DNA of 64,000 nucleotides, from the NCBI GenBank assembly GCA_037954325.1, contig JBBMNZ010000022.1:808001-872000 (forward strand), in the 5' to 3' direction. The notes below the pieces were generated by a model. The model saw only the letters and a list, made by a program, of their open reading frames with translations. It was not told the DNA's origin and did no database searches. The position numbers and the translations under genes were made by a program. Of the stretch, positions 32,856 to 44,400 are shown piece after piece (the first letter of the stretch is position 1; each line of letters starts with the position of its first letter). The stretch is from Fistularia commersonii. Lineage: Eukaryota; Chordata; Actinopteri; Syngnathiformes; Fistulariidae.

Positions 32856-35698
32856 TCACGTGACCTTGACCCGGTCGGCGTCCTCCAGCTGAGCCAGGCT
32901 CTGGAGGCTCTGGAGGTCCTGGTCCTCCTGGTTCTCCTCCTTCTCCGCCGCCGTCCTGCGCTGCACCAGGCAGTCGACCAGGACGACAAACACTGCTGCA
33001 GAGATGAGGCACAGACCCGACAGGTAGAAGGCGGCGCCGAAGTCGTCGGTCTGATCCACCAGCCAGCCTGCAGAGGAACACAGTGAGAAGAGGAGGATCT
33101 TCTCAGCAGGATGGAAGCACATTTGACCCTCCAAGTATTAAACAATGAACTTCGATTTCCCTGAACGTCCCATCAGGGGCACAACTAGACCTGGTTTGGG
33201 ACGGAGGAGATCCAAGAAGTAGCCTCCTCCTCCTCCTCCTCCTCCTCCTCCTCCTCCTCCAGGGGAACCTTTCGCTCACCATGCCCAGAGGCACTCTTCT
33301 ACAAGAAGTTCCTCAGCGTGAGGAGCTGATCTACAAAACCAATCCTAATGAGGTCACCTCCGGGGATCTGTCGGGCGCTAACAGGAAGCGAAACCAGTCG
33401 CTAACTGATCGAAATGACTGACCCTTGCAGCTGCTTCTGGGATGTGATCTCGTCTAGAAAACAGCCGTCCCTCAAACGTCTTCGAGAAAGTTTCACGTCG
33501 CGCGACGGCTAAACATCTCACCTGCGGCCGGAGGTCCGACGAATCCGCCGACGCTCCTGAAGAGCATGAAGAGCCCCAGGCCGCTGTCGAAGCCCTCCAG
33601 GGCTACGATGTCCACGATGCAGGTGACGTGCACGGCCACCGTGCAGCCGAAGAGGAAGCCGTAGAAGGAGCAGAAGACCAGGACGGGCCAGTAGCCCTGG
33701 CCGACGGGCAGCAGCAGCAGCGCCGTTCCGAGCGCCGTGACCACGACGGCGAGCAGCTGCAGGTTCCTCAAGAGCCTCATGTTGGCCACCCAGCCGCAGA
33801 CCAGCCTGCCGGCCAGGTCGGCCAGCGCCACCACGGAGAGCACGGACGCCGCGCGGTACTTGTCGATCCCCATGCAGTTGGCGAAGGGGATGAGGAAGAG
33901 GGGCGGGATGAAGAACCCCGCCGCCGCCAACACCGCGAACGTGATGTAGAGGGCGACCTCGGGTCTTCTCAGCAAGGACCACTGGAAGACGGCGGTCTTC
34001 GGGGCGCGGCCGGGTGCCCCCGCCGCCCGCAAGGGTCTCATGACGGCGCCGCAGACGCACAGGTTGAGCTGGAGGCCCCCGATGATGAGCAGCGCCCCCT
34101 GCCAGCCGTACGCCTCGATGAGCCACTGGAACAAGGGGCCGAACATCACGGCGAAGACGCATTCGCCCGAGCTGGCGACGGCGTAGGCCAACGGACGCCA
34201 CCGCACGAAGTAGTGGTTCACCATGCTGTTGGCGGGAATCCACGAGAAGGAGACGCCCGCTCCTGGAGAGGAAACGAACCGTTAGGGTTTGGAAAGTGGC
34301 TGCCGGTTCCGGAGGTTCTCCTACAAGGTGATACTTTTGGGGCGAGAGGACTTCCTCTATTGGAATCTGACTCCAACGTTCTCACTGATGGCCTTCATGT
34401 CTCAGGAGGTTCCCGGTCCTCCGAGGTCTGGTCCATCGTTCTCAAAGGCTCGCCGTGGCAACTGGACTTTGTTTCCCCCCTCGAAGACGTTCCACCTCTC
34501 ATCCGAGAGGTTCCTCAGCTCCATCAGTGTCTGGTGTGAACCTGCCAGGGTTCTTGGCGGAGAAGGTTCCTGCACCCCAAGGACAGGACGCGCAAGACCA
34601 CGACTTTGGAGAGACAAAGCAAACCTCTGCACAAACTGACGGTCCAGCACAGAAGAGCCAGGTCTCCAGGTCAGGACTTGATGGTCCACCTACACCTGAA
34701 CGACCAGGACGGCTCCTCACGTCCACCTTCTGTCCGGAGATGACAGGTGGTTCCAGAGAAGTCCAAGAAGCCATCCTTGTCCAACTGGAGATCTTCAACA
34801 AGTCCTTTCACCTAAATGCAACGCTGCACCTTCATCTCACCCTGAAGGTCATCAACCCAAACCAGGCGAGAACTTCTGCCCAGGTGGACTTGTGGACTTC
34901 TTTTGTGGTCTTTTGTTCCCCGGACCGCGCGCACGTTAGCATACAAACCCCAGTCAAGCTAGCTTCTGCCCGATGACTCGCTCATCCACAACCGTCCTCA
35001 AGGAGGACCTGCAGAGGCTGAACTTCCTGCTCCAGCTCAGGAGCCGCCAGTCCGGTCTGCTTTCTGGACCTCCATCATGGTCTGGTTTGGCCTCCAAAAC
35101 TTGTCAAGAACACATGATGTTCACAAAGCGCCCTCGATCCAGGACCTTCTCCCTCCTCCCCTTCTGCTCGGAGGCGTCGAGAACATCCGAGAGGAGGAAC
35201 GTCTTCAAGGAGAGGAACCGAATCCAGTTGCCACCGAAAGATCTGACCTCTATCGGCGTCGCGGAGGTTGTACCTTGCAGGATACCGATGGCGAGGTAGA
35301 GCCACGGCAGGCTGAGGTCCTGGGAGGCCAGCAACATCCCCGAGGCGGAGAGCAGGCCTCCGACCATGATGACCACCTTGTGGGAGAACTTCAGGGTCAG
35401 GGCGCTGGCGGCCGGGGCTGGAGTCGAACGACGGGAACACGCGACCGGTCAGAGAAGAAGAATCGTCCGAATCCCCGGCCGCCCCGAACGCGACGTTACC
35501 TCCCAGGTGGAACACGGCGATGGTGGTGGAGGTGACCCAGGAGGTGGTGCTGGTCAGAACCCCGAAGTGGTTCTGGATGTCCAGGAAGAACAAGCCGAAG
35601 TTCTTGAGGACGGCGGCGGTGAGGCCCATGATGACGAAAGCGGACGCCGCCACCACCCAGCCGTAACCCCCGTCAGGAGCAGCTGTGTGGACCTTCAT
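32856..35698 (-). CDS. Monocarboxylate transporter family protein (SLC16, MCT5/6/7-like)
   Basis: Four coding exons on the minus strand: 35698-35500 (ATG), 35417-35274, 34262-33522 and 33067-32856 (TGA), in phase, 431 codons. The MCT signature DGGYGWVV is at residues 8-15, at the start of the first membrane segment. Further hydrophobic segments (for example IVMVGGLLSASGMLLAS, LLIIGGLQLNLCVCGAV, FIPPLFLIPF and SGLCLISAAVFVVLV) agree with 12 helices. MVNHYF-R-R-LA-AVASSGEC resembles SLC16A6 and SLC16A5. MCTs carry lactate, ketone bodies or related acids across the plasma membrane; the substrate here cannot be read. The central loop is short and the Glu/Asp/Gln-rich C-terminal tail ends DADRVKVT, so it is smaller than human MCT7 (about 520 residues). 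I cannot name a one-to-one ortholog. Confidence 0.88.
33221..33259. repeat. (TCC)n trinucleotide repeat in transporter intron 3
   Basis: About 12 CTC/TCC units, pure pyrimidine on the plus strand. Confidence 0.9.
34263..35273 (-). other. Transporter intron 2 with Penelope-tail-like fragments in opposite orientations
   Basis: On the minus strand near 34530-34440 is a stretch reading ELRNLSDERWNVFEG, and on the plus strand near 35165-35240 one reading TSERRNVFKERNRIQLP. Both resemble the conserved 'LSDERRNVFKGNQVQLP'-type sequence found next to Penelope-like elements in fish, but in opposite orientation. No other gene seen. Confidence 0.4.
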
Positions 35699-37039
35699 CT
35701 GCCGCTCCTGCTGGCTGTTATGCAACGAGATGACCGACCACAGCGGCTTCTGAGCGCGTCCGAGATACTTCCTGGTGCACTCGTGTCTTAGGATTACAGC
35801 TTTTTGAGAAGCATGAGCTTCTATCCCTCAAGCCAATAAGAAAAATCAGTTAATCGAAGGTTCTAGAGGATGACATCTAGGAGGCCACGGCAGAAGATCT
35901 GGGTGGAACATCTAACGGGCTGCAGGCCAAAGTTAGGAGGTGGACCCACGGTCTCAAGCTTACCCAGATCCCACCAAGGGCTCCCCGGCGCCGGTCTGAT
36001 CCGCGCTGCTCGCCTCCTCCGCGGGCATCGTGTCTGCCGGTTCCTGCCCTTCCGCGGGGGAGGAGGAGCCGCCGCCGCCGCACCTGACCCACATTAACAT
36101 TTAAAACAAACACAACTTGAAACCTTTTTTTTTTTTCTATGAACGTATCGTACTTGGAATAATAAATGAAAACACAATGAAATAAAGGAAAAAGCGGCGG
36201 GCTCTTTACCGGCCGTCGGCGTGTGTTCGCTCGGCGACCCGCTGACCGCACGGCGCCCTCCGAGCGGTGCCGTCAAGCTACCGGTTGTGCGCGGTCACAG
36301 CCGCCAGCTTCCGGTTCTCAAAGTAAGAGCGCCGGAAGTGCTCGTGTTTTTTTTGGGTTTTTTTTTGAATAGGCACTTTCGCAAAAAGGATTAAAATAGG
36401 GTGGGCGGTTAAATCCACGCGTTAACGTTGATCCTTGTTCGCTCATTGTATATATGGCAAAACAAGAATTGAATATTCAGTGTTTCAATTTTTTTCATAC
36501 GCTGATTTATTTTCACAACTGTCACGTGCTTGACACCACCTGGCTGCTCAGGTAACGATATTAATATATATTTGCCATGATTCCAGGAACTGGAAAGGGC
36601 TCTGACGTTCAATTGCCTTTTTTTCTGTTTCCATCCTAATGTCAGGCATGAGACTCCCTGAAAAGTGACAGAAAAAAAAAAGGAAAATGTTAAGGAGGAC
36701 ATCTGTCCAGATGGAACATGAATGTTTCGAATATCTTTTGACAGCATCACGATAATTATTACCAAAAAAAAAAGGTTTATTTTAATGTTAGACTGGTGGT
36801 TACCCAACCTGATCAGAGCGCAGATGAGCCGAGTGGATCAGGATGGTGAGTGTGAAGGACTTTGCCTTGGAGAAGAAGGAGAAGAGGACTGAAATTACCC
36901 CAGAAAATCAGCTCAGAAACATTTAATCCTGCTAAATCGGGATTTTGGGCTTATTATCCACAATTCCTCCCCCTGTATTATCCCCCCCCCCCCAATTCTT
37001 CTTAGTTTCAACGGAAAATGTTTGAAGGTTCTTCACTCA

Positions 37040-37450
37040 GAGCAGTGTGAGAAGTATGTCAGAATGGTGCAGGACATGTATGACATCTGTGTGGGAGTGC
37101 TGAGGAGGATGCAGAGCTGACGGAGGAGGTGGGAGTCCATCGAGGACCAGCTCCAGGCTCCAGGATGAGGTGTGACAGGAATCCCCGTGGACTATGACGT
37201 TTGCAGATGAGATCAGGGAGCTGCTGGAGGTATACCCTGGAGAGCAGACGCACGGAGGTGAGCTGCAGCGAGACAGGATACATGTGTGTGGCAGGGAGTG
37301 GTGGCGAGGCGGTGGAGATGAAGATCTCTTTGAGAGTGAGGAGGATGGATGGGACCAGAGGGATGGAGAAGACCTGGGTAGAAGGATGCTGAGGTTGGAG
37401 GAGGTCTAGAAGACCAGAGAAGTGGTTTACGGATGGAGAGACAGGAAGTT
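37040..37450 (+). mobile_element. RTE-like LINE fragment, degenerate
   Basis: Plus-strand reading KYVRMVQDMYD near 37050 matches the RT segment preceding the catalytic box of the LINE at 31060. Past several stops it continues to MTFADEI.ELLEV (37190), like the FADD region with the second Asp changed to Glu, and ends near 37430 with a degenerate C-terminal reading. Confidence 0.65.
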
Positions 37451-38210
37451 AGTTAATGTGAGAGGGTTAGACGGTGGCAGATGATTGGCTGTGGCCAAAA
37501 GAGAAGATGTCTAAACAAGTCATGATCTCACACACCTTCATGCAGTGGGTCAGTGCAGGAGCAAAGTTTTGGGGTTTCCTGTCTTCTGCAGGCCTTGTCC
37601 AGGTGGATGGGATGAACCTCCAAGAGCCTCCTGGTCAGGTTCACCAATTTATACATTTCTGTCATGGATGATCTCCGGGAAAGATACTCCGATAACAGCA
37701 GAATCTTGACTCGGACGCCCAGGCAGATTTTAAAGAGGAGAAATAAAACCGCTAGTATGGAACTGTGACATCCTTTGGAGGCTGAAGATGTCCTCCGTGA
37801 TGGATCCCTAAGTACTGGTAGCTTGAGCTGCAGAAACCACACACACACCTTACCGACCTCCACGCCAGAGATCTCCGGCTCACAAACACTTCAGCCAAAC
37901 CAGACGGTGTGTAATGGGGCTTTAATTTCCAGCTCCAGCAAATTATAAAATTTTTCTGGACATATGTACACAAATATACTGTCAACACACACACACTCAC
38001 ACACACTCACACACACACTCAACTGTTTGTCCATTTTTCTTTGAGAGGGTGAAAGGGGTGTTCAGAGCTAGCCCTGCTAGCTGTTTTCTGTGGACACACA
38101 CGCGCACACACACACACACACACAGACACACACACACCTTGTTTGACACAGTTATTTCTAGCCTCAGGCTTGGCAGTAGACTACTCACAGTTTCTACAAC
38201 GTTTGAACTT

Positions 38211-38214
<4 letters not shown>

Positions 38215-38255
<41 letters not shown>
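38215..38255 (+). repeat. Poly(A) tract
   Basis: A run of 41 A followed by short A-rich sequence, about 215 bp downstream of the jak2 stop on the opposite strand (T-run in the jak2 transcript sense). Confidence 0.97.
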
Positions 38256-38256
<1 letters not shown>

Positions 38257-38470
38257 AAAAGCAAAAAAAAAAAAAGGGTAATCCCAAAGGGTCGGCCGGA
38301 TGCCGTTCCTTCATCTCGGTGGGTTCGGGGTCGAATCCGAGCCGCCGCCATCCGTGCCGGGCCTCCACGCTGCCCCGCGGCCTGGCGTTGGTGTGTCGGC
38401 CTTCGACGGGCGTCCGGGTTGAGGAGGAGCGCGGCACTTGAGGTGATTGTCTGTTTGGACGGTTCTCTGG

Positions 38471-41400
38471 CTAAATGCTATCCCTGAGCAGGTCGATGCG
38501 CAGGGCCAGCTCCTTGAAGGAGGGCCGCGGGGCCGGGCTGCCGTCCCAGCACTCCTCCATGATCTCGTGGATCTGACACACAGGGAGGTCAAAGGTCAAA
38601 GAAAACACACAAATGTGCCTTTTTCAAAAAAAAAAAAAAGGTAAACTTTTTTTCCACGAGGCGGGAACTCACTTCTTAGATTAGGATTATAAATTTAGGA
38701 TTGCGACTAAAACGTTCATTCACTTATTTATTTATCAATCAGCTACGACGCCTCTCCTATGCCGGCTGTGATTGGGCAAGAGACCGGCCAATCACAGGGC
38801 ACCGTTTACACCCTCTCATTCACACGTCTGCAGTGAAGCTCCTGCAAGAGTTTGGACCGCAGGAGGAACCTGGAGAGCCCTGAGGAACCCCACGCAGACA
38901 CGGGGAGAACATGGAGACTCCACACAGGAAGCCAACCAGAGGGAATATTTTCCCCACGCTTTTAAATTATCTCTATTTTTTGATGTAACTACAGGTTGAT
39001 GTGACCTTTCCCCTGTGTAAAGTGTGACTATCTGTCCTGTCATCATCTGGGTGGAGCTCCAGGAGCTGGAGGAGGTACCTCTGCTGGACAGCCCAGCGGC
39101 TGAGGCAGCCTGCTGCCGGATCTGAGGAGCTCGGTGAGGTGGTACACGATCAGCTGGCCCTGCTTGTCGTTCCCCATCATCGACATGAAGATCTGGCGGG
39201 GGAAAAAAAAAAACCCACAACATAATTAAAAACATGGAATTTCAACCCCGAGTCTGAAAGCCATCTTTCCTCCTCCATGTGATAAACCTTCCCGAAACAA
39301 CAACAAAAATTGGGTCAAGCTGACGGCATGAGGTGCAGCCGGCTTGAAGCAGGTTGAGACACGCCGAGCGCCGTGGAAGCAACGGCGGCGGCTTTGGCTC
39401 CGCCCCCCCGCCGGGTCCTCGTTTACAGACGTTTGGCCGCTTCTATTATGCAACTGTGATCTCAGAAACATTTACCGCCGACGGCAACGTTGGAACAACT
39501 GCGAGGTGAACCTGAGGAGCGGTCGGGTGTCGCTCGGCCCGTCCTCAGGGGAAGGCGAGGGCAAACCCGCCGACCTCCCAACGGTCTGACGTCAATTCGC
39601 TCGTTCATCCCACGGATGCCGCCACAGCTGAGAGCGTGTGTTTGTGCACGGCGGCTTCCGCATGTTTGCCGGGGGATGGCGAGGCCATGAAAGGGCAGGG
39701 CGGAGCAGGTCTGCCGGTCTGAGGCTCCTGAGACATGGAAGAGACGGCCTTCACCTGAAGGAACCCGGTGTTTCAGGTCCGGAGGGACGAAGTGTGTCCT
39801 CCAAGCTGCCGTTTGCTCAGGATGAAGAGATGATACAGACCCGTCCTGATCATCCAGCCGGGCCAGCAGCCCTGGGAGGACCTCACTACTGTCCTGCAGA
39901 GCATCTACACAACACCTTTGCAGGAATGTGACTGGATTAGCGGTTTTATCTTCTGAAGGCATGCAGAAGTCTTCTTCTTCCTCTGGTTTGGTCAGTGCTC
40001 TTCACTTCTCACATCGGAGGAACCGAGCCACAGCTGCCCCGTTAGGCCGCTCCCTTCGGGGAGCCGGCAAAGCCAATCGCCTGCCTCGGCCCGGCCCCTC
40101 GGCCAATCACCTGCCTCCTTCTGACCCCTTGGCCAATCGCCCGCCTCCGTCTGACCCCTCAGCTAATCGCCTGCCTCCGTCTGAGCCATCGGCCAATCGC
40201 CCGCTTCCGTCTGACCCCTCGGCCAATCGCCCGCCTCCTTCTGACCCCTCGGCCAATCGCCCGCCTCTGCCTGACCCCTCAGCCAATCGCCCGCCTCCGT
40301 TCTGACCCCACAGTGTGTGTGTGTGTGTGTGTTTTCACTCACGGCGGGGGGGCTGCAGTTCTTGTCGCTGTGTGTGAAGAGCTCGTAAAGGACCACGCCG
40401 AAGCTCCAGACGTCCGACGCCACCGAGAACTTGCTCTCGGTCAGAGACTCGGGAGCGTACCTGCAGAACATCATCCAGCGGGTCACTCAGGTCTGTCCAG
40501 AGAGCTACCAGGCAACATCTTGGTTTCTTCTCCGCGCCGGGCCTGGAATTCAACCCTCATCTGCACCCCGTAGAAGAAGAATCTACCGCGATACGCCGTC
40601 CGCAAGCGTGACACTGACCAGAAGATGGGGCTCTCCCCCGGCTCCTTCACCATGTAGTACTCCTTGTCCTGAGGAAGGACCTTGGTGAGGCCGAAGTCCC
40701 CGATCTTCACCCTCTGCTCGCTCTCCACCAGGATGTTCCTGGTCGCCAGGTCCCGGTGGATGTACCTCTTACTGGACAGGTACTCCATACCCTGCACACA
40801 CACACACACACACACACCACAGGGCTGTCAGCGCCTCTGGCATCGGAGGGAAGACCTCGCGGCCGGTCAGGTGGACACCTTGCAGATCTGAGAGGTGTAA
40901 TGGATGAGCTTCTTGTGGTCGATCCTCTCCTTGTTCTTGATGAGGTAATCTCGCAGACTTCCGAAGGGCAGATACTCCATGATGAGACGCAGGTTATGCC
41001 GCCCTGGGAAGGAAGGAAGGAAGGGGGGGGGGGGGGGAAGGATTCCAATGAAGCCGACGTGCACGTGGACGGAAGTGAGGAGCGTCGAGAAGCACGACTA
41101 TCTCCTGGAGATGGAGCTGGAGGTCGGGCCCGTACCGGCGCTGTAGCAAACGCCTTTGTACTTGACGATGTTCTCGTGCTGCAGGGACTTCAGGATGTCG
41201 ATCTCCCGCTCGAAGTCGCGGATGTGCTCGGCGGTGCTGTGCTGCAGCTTCTTCACCGCCACCACCTCCCCCGTGTTGTCCTGCAGCGGGTCGTACCGGC
41301 ACATCTCCACGCTGCCGAAGTTCCCCTGAGGCGGAGCGACACCTTGAGCGGGACCGCCGAGATCCGGCGAAAAGCGAAGCCGGGAGCTTCGAGAGAGACT

Positions 41401-44400
41401 CGCGGAGGCCGGTGGACGGACGCCACCATCTGACCTTCACCTCCCTCCATACCTTGCCCAGCTGCTGGAGGAAGATCAGGTGTCTCTCCTCGAACTGGGC
41501 CGGCTCCTGACTCTCGAAGCCGCCGCTGGCCCACGCCGAGCCCGCCGTCCTGTTCGGGAGGATGTCGCTGTCCACGATCAGCTCGTAGTCTGGAGATGCG
41601 AGGAGAAGACGACACGTCGAGGTGGACCGAGGAGGAGAAAATGACAACGTTGTTTCCGGCGCCCCCTGCTGACCTGGCGTGAAGAGGCTGTTGAGGTCGC
41701 GGAAAACGGCGCGGAAGGACGGCCTGAAGGTGGGTTCGTAGTTCATGCAGCTGTTGATCAGGTCGGCCAGCTCGGTCCATTTGGGCGCCGGGAGCTGGTG
41801 GCGGTCCTGGTAGAACAGGTTTTTCTGGAACACCACAACGGCGAGGAGGGGGAGGTTAGGGGTTCCTGTCCGACGGACCGAAACACAAGGACCCACGCGG
41901 TGGAGACCCACTCCCACCGACAGGAACGGTGATAAGACCTCATGTTCCCGGCAGAGAGCCGCGTTCCTCTGATACAAACCTACTAGCAGCACCTTCTGCT
42001 CGCTCTAAGCCATCTCAGGCAAAACTGTTCTCAGTTCTACTACCTCAGTGGTGGAACAAACTTCCGGAAGCAACAAGACGAGCATCATCTCTCTCAACCT
42101 TCAAGAAACAGGTAAAAACTTTTCTCTTTCAGGACTTTTTACTGCGCTGATGCCCCAGATCAGGTTAAGCAGCAAGTTAGGCCGTGCATTGTGTGCGTGT
42201 GTGTGTGTGTGTACGTTTGCGTATTTGTCAAAAAAAAAAAAAACCTCACCAACCCCAGCTTACTGTTCTGTATATTTCCTGTGCATCTTGTATTTGCAAA
42301 TGTATTTGCAGTCCTTATGTCCTCTATTGTAAGTCGCTTTGGATAAAAGCGTCTGCCGAATGTAATGTAATGTAATGTAATGCAATGCAATGTAATGAAA
42401 TGTAATGAAATGTAACGTAACGTGTCACACGGAGTGGAACTGGTTCCTGACCCAGCTGGCAAGTCGGTCCGCTTGGTTTCAAACTGCGTTTGAGATCCTC
42501 TGCTTAAGTGAAGAAACTCAATCCATTCTAGACCCCTGGTTTTGTTATGTTTTCAAAAAAAGAACGCCATACGTAATTCCTCTTATACGTAATTCCTCTT
42601 CCCTCGGCTGCAGGGAATGTTCAAATCTTTGTAGTTAACAGTTAAGACAATTTATATTTCATTGTATTTCTTATTCTCCCTCCTTCCTACTATTATCTAT
42701 TACTATTATGTTTTTGCTTGAAACTCTGGCACAACAATTTCCTTCGGGATAAATAAAGTTGTTCTCTCTCTCAATGACAAATGATGTATGAAAAATATTA
42801 ATACATAATAAAAGGGGAGTTTCTCATCTGGTGCTCTATCCTTATCTTACTGGCTCCAGCCTTCATGCTACGATGCTATGCTAAATGCGATTTCAAGTCT
42901 AAACTGGAACGAAGCCGCTCCTCTTTCTGAAGCCACCGAATCGTCCCCGACCGGCTTCGAGCGACGCCACGGACGCCTCGTCCGTCCACATTCCCGTCGT
43001 CCGTCGTGCCAAATCTCCCGCCTTCTCGGGGACGATGCTCTCCGTCGCCGGATCTCACCGACGACAACTTCTCCGTCCCTCCATGAACAGAAAGGACTCG
43101 TGTTTTTGGGAAAACTCCCAAGCGATGCACTCGGAGGTGAAGGTTCACAAACGAGCGTCAGAACGCCCACGGGGATGAAACGTTAGCAAGCGGACACGTC
43201 ACATCCGAGCCACTTTTAAAAACACGTTGAACGTGAAAATAAATCCCTGCGCCGTAAACCCAACGGCAGAGAAAGGATGCGAACGTCGCGACCCCTTCAC
43301 ACTTCATGTTTCCCCGCCCGGCGGCGCGACTGCGATTGTTTTTCTTCCTTTCCGAGTGGACGTGAAGCGTCACGGCGGGCGTCCTCGTCTGAACCCAGAA
43401 ACTCTGTCGTCAGTCGGTGCGTCTACGCAGGAACTTGTCGGATCATCTCACCGCATATTTCTAAGCGGAGCTGGATGAACGTCATGCTGGAGATGCCTAA
43501 AAAAGGGAACGCCGGCGGGCGTTTTGTAGATCTCGGCGAGATAAACACAGCTTCTGTTATCGGGGCCGGCTCGCCCGTCTATTTCCAGCCGCCGAGCGAC
43601 GTTATTGTAATAAACACTTGAGTAAGAAGCCGCAGACTGAAGGCCGGTCCGCGGGAGGCGGCTCTGGCACGGAGGTGCCGCTAAACCCGACGGATTCGCG
43701 CTCACGCGGTACCTTGTTGTCGTCCAGGGCCGCCAGAGGTCTTTCCCCGCCGCTGCAGATCTCCCACAGCGTGGTGCCGAAGCTCCACTTGTCCGCGGCC
43801 AGGCTGAGGTTGGCGGCGTCCTCGATGCACTCGGGGGAAACCCACGGGATTCTCTCGATCAGGACTGGACACCGACCCAAAAACAATCGCCCCCGTTAGC
43901 ACGTTAGCTCAAACTCCACCGATGTCTATTCTAAATAGGTGCGAGATAAAGAGTCCGGCGCCGCCCTCGTCTGGCGGCAGAGGGGAACTGCTGGCGAGCG
44001 GCGCCCGGGAAAGGCTCACCGTCTTTGGGCAGGACGGTGATGCTGATGCCGGGGTCGCTCAGCTTGACGAAGGGCGCGCTGCCCGCCCTGCGGTCCTCCT
44101 CTCGGGTGAGGAGCACGTTTTTAGCGCAGACGTTGCCGTGGATGAGATGCTTGTCCTCCTGCGGGTTCAGGACAAAGTGCTAAGTTTTCCAGCGCGTTCC
44201 CTTCGGAGAGGGGCTTTTTCGGCGAGCGTGAACCTCAGACGGGTCCGACGCGTCGAGCGGATTCCTACCAGGAAGTTCATGACCGAGGCCAGCTGCTTGG
44301 CCACCTCCAGCTTCCACAGGATGTTTACAGAGTTTTTGTTCTTCTTCAAGTAGGTGTCCAGGGAGCCAAACTTCACGTACTCCTGCACCATGATGTCTGA

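Larger units (their letters stand above)
35726..38470. other. Interval between the transporter and jak2
   Basis: Both genes are on the minus strand, so this holds the 5' end of the transporter and the 3' end of jak2. ETS-type sites occur at 36308-36345 (CTTCCGG, CCGGAAG), and a possible first-exon donor (GTAAAG) at 36209-36204, so the transporter promoter may lie near 36.2-36.35 kb. Also present: a LINE fragment at 37040-37450, (CA)n near 37985-38140 and poly(A) at 38215-38255. ATTAAA (TTTAAT at 37921-37926) is a weak jak2 polyA candidate. Confidence 0.5.

Noticed and set aside
33628..34539. 303-codon plus-strand ORF
   Set aside because: Antisense to the large transporter exon; the minus strand encodes the membrane protein.
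35699..35725. Nine extra N-terminal codons for the transporter starting at a TTG
   Set aside because: The codon at 35725-35723 is TTG, not ATG. The first ATG in frame is at 35698 and gives the usual spacing to the MCT signature.
36409..36807. 132-codon minus-strand ORF
   Set aside because: AT-rich, with no recognisable domain and no supporting splice sites or neighbours.
40071..40310. CRISPR-like direct repeats
   Set aside because: Units abut with no unique spacers and lie in a vertebrate intron: a minisatellite.
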